Assembly: GCF_023515955.1 (NCBI RefSeq)
Contig: NZ_CP097322.1
Span: 2,854,001-2,918,000, forward strand
Source of the DNA: Streptomyces sp. RerS4
GTDB taxonomy: Bacteria; Actinomycetota; Actinomycetes; Streptomycetales; Streptomycetaceae
DNA length: 64,000 nt
Direction: 5' to 3'
The position numbers and the translations under genes were made by a program. Below the pieces are notes generated by a model. It worked only from the letters and a program-made list of their open reading frames with translations, had not been told where the DNA came from and ran no database searches. Shown piece by piece: positions 1-7,347 of this stretch. How positions within the stretch are numbered: the stretch's first letter is position 1; each line of letters opens with the position of its first letter.

Positions 1-2
1 CG

Positions 3-809
3 GCCCCTGCCCCGGCCAAGCCCGCCGCCGAGAAGCCGGCCGCCAACGAGGCCGGTCAGGACGAGTCTGCCGAGGAGGACTGGCAGGCGACCGGCCCGAA
101 GGTCACCATCACGGGCCTCCCGTCGACCTTCACTGCCGGCGGCACCTGGCAGCAGTTCACGGTCCACGTGGACAACAAGGACGGCGACGACCACGAGGAC
201 TACTCCCTCGGGCTCAACCTGCTCACCCGTTCGTCGAAGCTCCAGAGCGGGCAGGTCGCCGTGGAGGTGTACCTGCCGGACGAGAACGGCAAGTGGCACT
301 GGTACCCGGTCGAGGCGGAGGGCGAGGACGGCGCCTTCGCCCTGGACTTCGGTCGCGGCTCGATCGAGAAGGGCGACGAGTTCGACATCAAGCTCCGCCT
401 GAAGTTCTCGAAGGACGCCCCGGCGACCGAGTTCGCTCTCGCCACGGTCGGCTGGAGCAACGCCGAGGACGACGAGTCCTTCTCCGAGTCCCACTTCGCC
501 CGCTCGACGCTGAAGGCCCCCGCCAACGGTGGCGGCAACAACGGCGGTGGCAACACCGGTGGCAACACCGGCGGCAACACCGGTGGCGGCAACGACACCA
601 AGCCGAACGGCGGCGGCACCACCACGCCGATCGTCGACAACAACGGCGGTGGCACCACCGGCTCCGGCAACACCAACACCGGCGGTCAGCTCGCCGAGAC
701 CGGTTCCGACGCCGCCACCACCTGGGCGCTCGGCGCCGGCGGTGTGGCCCTGGCCATGGGCGCCGCCCTGGTCGCCGGCACCGGCCGTCGTCGCCGCGTC
801 TCCGCCTGA
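3..809 (+). CDS. Sortase-anchored surface protein with LAETG signal (5' end outside window)
   Basis: The reading frame is open from the window edge, so the N-terminus and any signal peptide are missing. The visible part starts with an Ala/Pro/Lys/Glu-rich stretch, then a folded segment of about 130 residues that looks like a beta-rich surface domain (WQATGPKVTITGLPSTF onward). A Gly/Asn/Thr-rich linker follows, then LAETG, a hydrophobic segment and the basic tail GRRRRVSA. LAETG plus membrane segment plus Arg tail is a cell-wall sorting signal; in Streptomyces the LAxTG form is used by class E sortases. The product should be covalently attached to peptidoglycan. An internal GTG at 168 is not the real start, because the frame continues upstream. 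A strong hairpin follows the stop. Confidence 0.85.
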   Translation, partial: APAPAKPAAEKPAANEAGQDESAEEDWQATGPKVTITGLPSTFTAGGTWQQFTVHVDNKDGDDHEDYSLGLNLLTRSSKLQSGQVAVEVYLPDENGKWHWYPVEAEGEDGAFALDFGRGSIEKGDEFDIKLRLKFSKDAPATEFALATVGWSNAEDDESFSESHFARSTLKAPANGGGNNGGGNTGGNTGGNTGGGNDTKPNGGGTTTPIVDNNGGGTTGSGNTNTGGQLAETGSDAATTWALGAGGVALAMGAALVAGTGRRRRVSA

Positions 810-823
810 CCCACAGGACACGA

Positions 824-860
824 GAACGGGGTCCGTGCGCACCGCGCACGGACCCCGTTC
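824..860 (+). terminator. Strong intrinsic terminator hairpin
   Basis: A perfect 17-bp inverted repeat (824-840 with 844-860) with a 3-nt loop, 14 nt after the surface-protein stop. There is no U-tract, as is common in Streptomyces. It lies between convergent genes and may serve both directions. Confidence 0.8.
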
Positions 861-888
861 CGCGTTCAGGACCTGCGGCCCGGACGGC

Positions 889-2676
889 TCACCGCATCCG
901 GGTGGCCCACTCCTGCACCTTCTTGATCCGCTCCTTCAGCTGCCCCGCCGTCGCCTCCGCGCTCGGCGGCCCACCGCACACCCGGCGCAGCTCGGTGTGG
1001 ATCACCCCGTGCGGCTTGCCACTCTGGTGGACGTACGCGCCCACCATCGTGTTCAGCGACTTGCGCAGCTCCAGCAGCTCCTTGTGCGACACCACCGGGC
1101 GCCGCTCGGCGGGCAGCTCCAGCAGGTCCGCCTGCTCGTCCGGCTTGCGCCGGCTGTGCGCGATCTGCCGTGACTGCCGCTTCTGGAGCAGCATCTGCAC
1201 CTGGTCCGGCTCCAGCAGCCCGGGGATGCCGAGGTAGTCCTGCTCCTCCTCGCTGCCGGGGTGGGCCTGCATGCCGAACTCGGCGCCGTCGTAGAGGACC
1301 CGGTCGAAGACCGCGTCGGACTCCAGCGCCTCGAAGGACATCTGCTCGTCCTCGCCGGTGTCCTCGTCCTCCTGCCGGTTCGCCTCGTCCATCTCCTTCT
1401 CGGACTCGGCGTACGGGTCCTCGTCCTCCCCCGCCTTCTTCGGGCGGTCGAGGACGTGATCGCGCTCGACCTCCATCTCGTTGGCGAAGCCCAGAAGGTA
1501 GGGAATCGTCGGAAGGAACACGGACGCGGTCTCGCCGCGCCTGCGCGATCGTACGAAGCGGCCGACGGCCTGGGCGAAGAACAGCGGGGTCGAGATCGTC
1601 GTCGCGTACACGCCCACCGCGAGGCGCGGGACGTCGACGCCCTCGGACACCATGCGGACCGCGACCATCCAGCGGTCGGTGTTCGCGCTGAAGTCGTCGA
1701 TCCGCTTCGAGGCGCCGGTGTCGTCGGACAGCACGACGGTGGCCTTCGTACCGGTGATCTCGCGGATCAGCTTCGCGTACGCGCGCGCCGAGTCCTGGTC
1801 GGAGGCGATGACGAGGCCGCCCGCGTCCGGGATGCCCTTCCTGACCTCCGTGAGGCGCCGGTCGGCGGCGCGCAGCACGTTCGGCATCCAGTCGCCGCGC
1901 GGGTCCAGGGCGGTGCGCCAGGCCTGGGAGATGGCGTCCTTGGTCATCGGCTCGCCGAGGCGGGCGGCGATCTCGTCGCCCGCCTTGGTGCGCCAGCGCA
2001 TGTTGCCGCTGTAGGAAAGGAAAATGACGGGCCGGACGACTCCGTCACCGAGGGCATTTCCATACCCGTAGGTGTAATCGGCGGAAGAACGCCGAATTCC
2101 GTCATTCCCTTCCTCATAGGTCACGAAAGGAATGGGATTGGTGTCGGACCGGAAAGGCGTACCGGTCAGCGCCAGCCGGCGGGTCGCCGGGTCGAAGGCC
2201 TCCAGGCAGGCCTCGCCCCAGGACTTCGAGTCGCCGGCGTGGTGGATCTCGTCGAGGATCACCAGGGTCTTGCGCTGCTCACAACGGTTGCGGTGCAGCA
2301 TCGGGCGTACGCCGACGCCCGCGTACGTGACGGCGACCCCCTGGTAGTTCTTGCTCAGCGGCCCGGCGGAGTACTCCGGATCGAGCCGGATGCCTATGCG
2401 GGCGGCTGCTTCCGCCCACTGCTTCTTCAGGTGCTCGGTCGGCGCGACGACGGTCACCTGCTGGACCACGTGGTGGTGCAGCAGCCAGGAGGCGAGGGTC
2501 AGCGCGAAGGTGGTCTTGCCGGCACCCGGGGTCGCGACCGCGAGGAAGTCACGCGGCTGCGTCTCGATGTACCGGTTGAGGGCACCCTCCTGCCAGGCAC
2601 GCAGCTTGCCGGCGGTGCCCCACGGCGCACGGCCGGGGAAGGCGGGTGAGAGGTGGTGGGAGGCGGTAGTAGTCAC
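889..2676 (-). CDS. DEAD/DEAH-box superfamily II helicase
   Basis: 595-aa SF2 helicase/ATPase. Visible motifs in order: Walker A ATPGAGKTT, Walker B/DEAH-type ILDEIHHAG, motif III LTGTPFR, motif V SEGVDVPRLAVG and motif VI QAVGRFVRSRRRG. Together these form the two RecA-like lobes of a type III restriction/UvsW-like nucleic acid translocase. A Glu/Asp-rich charged insertion follows the C-terminal lobe. I place the start at GTG 2676, which has GGAG about 5 nt upstream; the longer frame to 2754 adds only low-complexity Arg/Pro residues. The substrate is unknown. It is a single gene, widely conserved in Streptomyces as far as I recall, and not part of an obvious defence island. Confidence 0.85.
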   Translation of the reverse strand: MTTTASHHLSPAFPGRAPWGTAGKLRAWQEGALNRYIETQPRDFLAVATPGAGKTTFALTLASWLLHHHVVQQVTVVAPTEHLKKQWAEAAARIGIRLDPEYSAGPLSKNYQGVAVTYAGVGVRPMLHRNRCEQRKTLVILDEIHHAGDSKSWGEACLEAFDPATRRLALTGTPFRSDTNPIPFVTYEEGNDGIRRSSADYTYGYGNALGDGVVRPVIFLSYSGNMRWRTKAGDEIAARLGEPMTKDAISQAWRTALDPRGDWMPNVLRAADRRLTEVRKGIPDAGGLVIASDQDSARAYAKLIREITGTKATVVLSDDTGASKRIDDFSANTDRWMVAVRMVSEGVDVPRLAVGVYATTISTPLFFAQAVGRFVRSRRRGETASVFLPTIPYLLGFANEMEVERDHVLDRPKKAGEDEDPYAESEKEMDEANRQEDEDTGEDEQMSFEALESDAVFDRVLYDGAEFGMQAHPGSEEEQDYLGIPGLLEPDQVQMLLQKRQSRQIAHSRRKPDEQADLLELPAERRPVVSHKELLELRKSLNTMVGAYVHQSGKPHGVIHTELRRVCGGPPSAEATAGQLKERIKKVQEWATRMR

Positions 2677-2811
2677 GGTCTCCGGTTCGTGCTCTCGGTG
2701 GCGGTCGTACGTAGGACAACCGGGCCACCTTACCGGCCCGCGCCGGCCCCCCACGGAGGGACAGGCCCGTGACCTCGGCGGGTGCGGCGAGCGTCACACC
2801 CGACCGGCGTC

Positions 2812-3183
2812 TCAGCCCGCGAACCGGGGCAACTGGGCTGCGATCTTGGGGACATCGAGCGCCCCCTGACATACGTCGAGCACGAACTGTTCGGCTTCGT
2901 CGACATCGAAATCGGCGTCGAGCGGATGGCCGTTCATGTGGAGGAAGACCCACGTGGCGTACCAGGCGATGCGCTTGTTTCCGTCCACGAGGCCGTGGTT
3001 GCGGGCCAGCGACTCCATCAGTGCCGCGGCCTTCTGCCACACGTCCGGATAGGCGTCCTGACCGAACACGCTCGCCTGGGGGCGCGCGAGCGCCGAGTCG
3101 AGCAGGCCGTAGTCGCGCACCTCGTTCGCCCCGAGACGCTCCGCGAGGTTCAGGAGCTCGGGGAGCGTCAGGTAGTGCGTCAA
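2812..3183 (-). CDS. doc: Doc/Fic-fold toxin (death-on-curing family)
   Basis: 123-aa Fic-fold protein with the Doc signature H63-GLVD-GNKR71, the active-site loop that binds nucleotide. In phage P1 Doc this loop phosphorylates EF-Tu. The canonical HxF is HGL here, as in many actinobacterial homologues. The N-terminal part (LDSALARPQASVFG) matches the ATP/substrate side of the Doc fold. It starts at TTG 3183, overlapping the antitoxin stop by 4 nt, so the two are translationally coupled with antitoxin first. The likely role is a growth-inhibiting type II toxin neutralised by the upstream gene. Whether it is active cannot be told from sequence. Confidence 0.85.
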   Translation of the reverse strand: MTHYLTLPELLNLAERLGANEVRDYGLLDSALARPQASVFGQDAYPDVWQKAAALMESLARNHGLVDGNKRIAWYATWVFLHMNGHPLDADFDVDEAEQFVLDVCQGALDVPKIAAQLPRFAG

Positions 3184-3377
3184 GCAAGCCTCCGATTGAG
3201 CTCGGCGCTCGCCTTGAGCACGTGCTCCGCCGCTTCGTTGAACAGCCGGGAGTGCTCGTTTATGGCCTTGATGACCGCGTCGTGCGCGAAGGACTGCATG
3301 CTCCGCCCCTCCGCCTCGGCGCGCTCACGCAGGGCGTCCAGCTCTTCCTCGGTGAATCTGACGTTGAGACCAGCCAT
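3180..3377 (-). CDS. Ribbon-helix-helix antitoxin partner of Doc
   Basis: 65-aa protein beginning MAGLNVRFTEEELDALRERA, the strand-helix-helix start of an Arc/MetJ-type DNA-binding fold. The rest (SMQSFAHDAVIKAINEHSR) is helical and would contact the toxin. ATG 3377 is preferred over the upstream in-frame start at 3404, because the RHH strand begins right after it and the upstream residues overlap a repeat that looks like the operator. It is expected to repress its own promoter and to block Doc. Confidence 0.8.
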   Translation of the reverse strand: MAGLNVRFTEEELDALRERAEAEGRSMQSFAHDAVIKAINEHSRLFNEAAEHVLKASAELNRRLA

Positions 3378-3386
3378 GACAGCAAC

Positions 3387-3402
3387 GGTACCGCGTGGTA
3401 CC
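3387..3402 (-). promoter_or_regulatory. Candidate operator of the toxin-antitoxin pair
   Basis: Two GGTACC hexamers (3387-3392 and 3397-3402) lie 10 bp apart, one helical turn, about 10 nt before the antitoxin start. Each is itself palindromic. Ribbon-helix-helix dimers typically bind adjacent short palindromes on one face of DNA. This is inference from spacing only. Confidence 0.4.
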
Positions 3403-3410
3403 ACCCGGTG

Positions 3411-4901
3411 TCATCCGGCGTCCGGGGCCGGGTTGAGGCGGGTGGCCACCCAGGCGCCCGCCAGGGCCACGCAGGCCATCGGGAGGAACACCGCCAGGAA
3501 GGCCGTCGGGTGGGAGGCGCCCGCGCCCGCGGTCGCCGCGTGGCCCGCGCCCACCGCGCCGCCGCCGAGGGCGGCGAAGGCCGCGCCGACGGCGGCCAGC
3601 AGCACCACGTTGGCCAGCGCGTCGGAGATCTGGAGCGCGGCGGAGTTCGACCCCGCCTCCTCGGGCGCCGACAGCTTCAGCAACAGCACACTGGTCGAGC
3701 CGATGACCAGGCCCATGCCGAGGCAGCCCACCGACCAGGTCAGCGCCAGCGCCCACACCGGGACGGACGTGATCAGCACCGCCGGCGCCGCCGCGATGGC
3801 GAAGGCCACCATGCCCATCCCGGCGACCATCAGCCGCTCCCGGTGCGGCGCCACCCGCCCCTTGGACTGCACCCAGGAGCCGAGCGCCCACGTCACCCCG
3901 CCGAGCGCGAGCGAGAAACCGGCCAGGGTCGGGCTCATCCCGCGCTGGGTGACGAGCATCAGCGGTACGAAGCTCTCCGCGCCGATGAACGACCCCGCCG
4001 CCACCCCGCGCAGCAGCACCACCGACGGCAGCCCGCGCCGGACCAGGTACGTGCCGCGCGGCATCAGGCCCCGAACGGCCGGCACGAGCAGGGCCGCACC
4101 CGCGAGACCGGGCAACAGGGACAGCCACCGCAGGTCCTGGGCGGCGTACTGGAGCAACCCCGCGCCCACCGAGATGCCGAGGGCGAGCCGGATGCGACGG
4201 CCGTCGATCGCGGCGGCCGGCCCGCCGGGGTCGACGGGGCCGGAGGCGGTCCGCCGGATCGCGGGCAGCGCCACGCACAGCGGTACGACGACCAGCGCCG
4301 GGATCCCGAGGAACACCCACCGCCAGCCGAGGTGCTCGGTGACCGTACCGGCGGCCAGCGGTCCGACGATCGACGGCACCACCCAGCTCGCCGCGAAGGC
4401 CGCCATGATCGCGGGGCGCAGCCGTTCCTCGTAGGCGCGGCTGACCACCACGTACAGGGCGACGATCACCAACCCGCCGCCGAGGCCCTGCACCGCCCGG
4501 CCGAGCACGAAGACGCCCATGAGCCCGGCGGTCCCGGAGCACACCAGCCCGGCGGCGAAGGCGCCGATGCCGACGGTGAGCGGGCGCAGCGGGCCCTGCC
4601 GGTCGGCCCACTGGCCGGAGAGGACCATGCCGAAGAGGCTGGTCGTGAAGTAGGCGGAGAACCCGAAGGCGTACAGGCCGATGCCGTCGAGCTCCCGCGC
4701 GGCGACCGGCATGGCGGTGCCGACGGCGGTGGCCTCGAAGGCGATGAGGAAGACGACGGAGACGATCCCGACGGTGAGCGCACGGTACGCCGCCCCCATG
4801 ACCCCCACGTCCCGACCGCCGGTCGCGACGGCGCTCCGCGCGGGGAGGGGCTTCTCGGGGGTCTCGGGCCCGCTCGGCACGCGGGGTTCAGGGGCGCTCA
4901 T
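3411..4901 (-). CDS. MFS transporter (drug/metabolite efflux type)
   Basis: 496-aa integral membrane protein with a hydrophilic N-terminus (about 35 residues) and many hydrophobic segments. The first helix is followed by the MFS loop motif in the form GQWADRQGPLRP between TM2 and TM3, and RAVQGLGGGLVIV matches the TM4-5 region of the DHA/EmrB-like families. VVPSIVGPLAAGTVTEHLGWRWVF is the antiporter motif C region, so a proton-coupled exporter is likely. The start is ATG 4901; the longer frame to 4958 has no supported start. The substrate is unknown. It is transcribed convergently to nothing and stands apart from the toxin-antitoxin pair. Confidence 0.8.
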   Translation of the reverse strand: MSAPEPRVPSGPETPEKPLPARSAVATGGRDVGVMGAAYRALTVGIVSVVFLIAFEATAVGTAMPVAARELDGIGLYAFGFSAYFTTSLFGMVLSGQWADRQGPLRPLTVGIGAFAAGLVCSGTAGLMGVFVLGRAVQGLGGGLVIVALYVVVSRAYEERLRPAIMAAFAASWVVPSIVGPLAAGTVTEHLGWRWVFLGIPALVVVPLCVALPAIRRTASGPVDPGGPAAAIDGRRIRLALGISVGAGLLQYAAQDLRWLSLLPGLAGAALLVPAVRGLMPRGTYLVRRGLPSVVLLRGVAAGSFIGAESFVPLMLVTQRGMSPTLAGFSLALGGVTWALGSWVQSKGRVAPHRERLMVAGMGMVAFAIAAAPAVLITSVPVWALALTWSVGCLGMGLVIGSTSVLLLKLSAPEEAGSNSAALQISDALANVVLLAAVGAAFAALGGGAVGAGHAATAGAGASHPTAFLAVFLPMACVALAGAWVATRLNPAPDAG

Positions 4902-4981
4902 CGCCCCAGAGTAAGGGGCGTGGCCCGGGAGCGGACCTGTCCGTTCGACGGAGATCATCTGGTCCCGCGGACCTAGGTCGT

Positions 4982-5010
4982 GGCCGCCCAGGGCATTTCC
5001 CCGGGCGGCC
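4982..5010 (-). terminator. Terminator of the Moco-enzyme operon
   Basis: Inverted repeat GGCCGCCC / GGGCGGCC (4982-4989, 5003-5010) just after the leftward operon's last stop at 5023. The loop is 13 nt. It is a GC-rich hairpin without a U-tract. Confidence 0.6.
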
Positions 5011-5022
5011 CCCGTTCGTGTC

Positions 5023-7347
5023 CTACGAGGTCGCCACCGCCGCCGAGGGGCGGATCGGGATGCGGTTCACCGGGCGGCCCGTCGCCGCGCGGACCGCGGA
5101 GGCCACCGCCGCCGGGGTCGTCACGACCGGAACCGCGCTCGCCGCCTTCGCCCCGAACGGGGCCACCACGTCCCGCTCCTCGACCAGCCGCACGATCCGC
5201 ACCGCCGGGGCGTCCAGCGACGTCGGCAGGGCGTAGCCCGTCAGGTCGGGGTGGCGGACCAGGCCGGCGACCGAGCGGAGGTTCTCCGTGAGGGCCGCGC
5301 CGACGCCCTGGGTGACGCCCGCCTCGATACGGGCCTCCAGCTGGCGGGGGTTGAGGATGCGGCCCACGTCCTGCGCGACGGCCAGCTCCACCACCCGTAC
5401 CGAACCGAGCTCGATGTCCACGTCGACCACCGCGCGGATCGCGCAGAAGGCCAGGCCCACGAACGCGTCGCCCTGCCCGTCCGCGTCCAGCGGCTCCGTC
5501 GGGTGGGGGCGGCACTGGGCCGTCGCCCACAACTCCTTGCCCTCTATCGCCTCCGCGACCGACATGGAGAACGCCCCGTCGTACGAGGTGATGCGCCCGT
5601 CGGCGATCTGCAGGAGTTCCGTGGACATGCCGAGCTTGGCGGCCATCGGCGTCAGGAGCTGCGTACGGACCATCTTGGCCGCCCGCTCGACCGCGCCGCC
5701 CGACACCCACGTGTGCCGGCCGTGCGCCGAGGCGCCCGCCGGCGGCTGGTCGGTGTCGACCGGGGCCATCGCCACCTCGTCCACGCCCAGGACCTCCTGG
5801 ACGATCTGACGGGCGAGGGTCGCGAAGCCCTGGCCGGTGTCGACGGCCGCGCAGATGACGGTGGCGGCGCCGCCGACGACCTTCACCGTGGCCGTGGAGA
5901 CCTCGTCCGTGCCCTCCGCGCCGAGCATGTGGACCATGCCCACGCCGTAGCCGACTCCGCGCCGCACCGCGCCCGGTTCACCCGCGCCCTCGGGGCCGCC
6001 GGGCAGCAGCCATTCCTCCTCCGGGGTGTCCTTGGGGAGGGAGGGCAGCGGGAAGTCACGGACGGAGCGCAGGAGTTCGGCGACGGGGGCCGGGCAGGTC
6101 ACCGTCTGGCCTGTGGGCAGCAGGTCGCCGGTGGCCAGGACGTTGCGCAGGCGCAGCTCCGCGCCGTCGATGCCGAGGGCGGCGGCGAGCTTGTCCATCT
6201 GGCCCTCGTAGGCCGCGCAGACCTGCATCGCGCCCTCGCCGCGCACGTGGCCCGACGGGGGGTTGTTGGTGCGCACCGCCCAGCCCTCGACGAAGGCGTG
6301 GGGGACGACGTACGGGCCGCAGGCGAACGCCACCGCCGCCGCGAGGGACTCGGCGGAGGAGTCGGCGTAGGCGCCCGCGTCCATCAGGATCTGGGCCTCG
6401 ACCTTGACGAGCCGGCCCTCCGCGTCCGCGTGGTGGCGGTAGCGCAGCAGGGTGGGGTGGCGGTGGGCGTGGCCGAGGAAGGACTCCTCGCGGGTGGCGG
6501 CCAGCTTCACCGGGTGGCCGGTGCGCAGCGCGAGCAGCCCGAGCGGGAGTTGGAAGGCGGCGTCCTCGCGGTCGGCGGTGGCGCCCGGGACGCCGGTGAC
6601 GACGACGCGCACCCGGTCCGGGTCGAGGCCGAAGCAGGCGGCGGCGAGGTCGCGGTCGGTGTGCGGGTCGGTGGAGGCGGCGTAGATCTCCACGCCGCCG
6701 TCGGGTCGCGGTACGGCGAGCCCGGCCTCGGCGCCGATGGGCGCGGGGTCCTGGCGGCCGATGCGGTAGAGCCCCTCGACGACGACCTCCCCCGTCGCCT
6801 CGGGGTCGCCGTAGCGCAGCGGGATGTGGCGGATGAGGTTGCCGTCGGGGTGCAGCGGGACGGCGCCGAAGGACTGCTCGGGGTCCGTGACGGCGTCGAG
6901 CAGCTCGTACTCGACGGTGATGGCGGCGGCGGCGAGGCGCGCGGTGTCGGGGTGGTCGGCGGCGACGGCGGCGATGGGCTCGCCGTGGTGGCGTACGACG
7001 TCGTGGGCGAAGACCGGCCGGTCGGCGATGCGGCGGCCGTGGGTGGTCGCGCCGGGGACGTCGGCGTGGGTGATGACGGCGCGCACGCCCGGCATCTCGG
7101 CGGCGGCCGAGGTGTCGACGGACAGGATGCGGGCGTGGGCGTGCGGGGAGCGCAGGACGGCGGCCCACAGCAGGCCTTCGGCCCACAGGTCGGCGGCGTA
7201 GGGGAAGGTGCCCTCGGTCTTGGCGCGGGCGTCCGCGGCGGGCACGGAGGCCCCGATTCCGCGCACGGGCCGCGGCTGGTCCCCTTCGGGGGTGGCGGTG
7301 ACCGTGGTGACGGTCGTCGTCGCCGTGGCCGCGTCGTGCCCGCTCAC
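5023..7347 (-). CDS. Xanthine dehydrogenase-family molybdopterin-binding subunit, catalytic Glu not conserved
   Basis: 774-aa large subunit of a molybdenum hydroxylase (XDH/aldehyde oxidase family). The N-terminal a/b-hammerhead domain is clear (ARAKTEGTFPYAADL, VLRSPHAHARILSVD), followed by the Moco domains with VRGEGAMQ (family usually RGFGxPQ) and AVDTGQGFATLARQIVQEV. Near the C-terminus the family motif GAK-GVGE-aP reads GAK-AASA-VP at residues 732-740, so the Glu that acts as base in known members is Ala738. The frame is intact here, so this is not a frameshift effect. It starts at GTG 7347, overlapping the FeS subunit stop (GTGA), and is third in the FAD-FeS-Moco operon. The substrate is uncertain; it may be an altered hydroxylase, or inactive. 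Confidence 0.85.
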   Translation of the reverse strand: MSGHDAATATTTVTTVTATPEGDQPRPVRGIGASVPAADARAKTEGTFPYAADLWAEGLLWAAVLRSPHAHARILSVDTSAAAEMPGVRAVITHADVPGATTHGRRIADRPVFAHDVVRHHGEPIAAVAADHPDTARLAAAAITVEYELLDAVTDPEQSFGAVPLHPDGNLIRHIPLRYGDPEATGEVVVEGLYRIGRQDPAPIGAEAGLAVPRPDGGVEIYAASTDPHTDRDLAAACFGLDPDRVRVVVTGVPGATADREDAAFQLPLGLLALRTGHPVKLAATREESFLGHAHRHPTLLRYRHHADAEGRLVKVEAQILMDAGAYADSSAESLAAAVAFACGPYVVPHAFVEGWAVRTNNPPSGHVRGEGAMQVCAAYEGQMDKLAAALGIDGAELRLRNVLATGDLLPTGQTVTCPAPVAELLRSVRDFPLPSLPKDTPEEEWLLPGGPEGAGEPGAVRRGVGYGVGMVHMLGAEGTDEVSTATVKVVGGAATVICAAVDTGQGFATLARQIVQEVLGVDEVAMAPVDTDQPPAGASAHGRHTWVSGGAVERAAKMVRTQLLTPMAAKLGMSTELLQIADGRITSYDGAFSMSVAEAIEGKELWATAQCRPHPTEPLDADGQGDAFVGLAFCAIRAVVDVDIELGSVRVVELAVAQDVGRILNPRQLEARIEAGVTQGVGAALTENLRSVAGLVRHPDLTGYALPTSLDAPAVRIVRLVEERDVVAPFGAKAASAVPVVTTPAAVASAVRAATGRPVNRIPIRPSAAVATS

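Noticed and set aside
889..4901. Defence island made of helicase, Doc toxin-antitoxin and transporter
   Set aside because: The helicase has core-gene character, there is no nuclease or methylase nearby, and base composition matches the neighbours.
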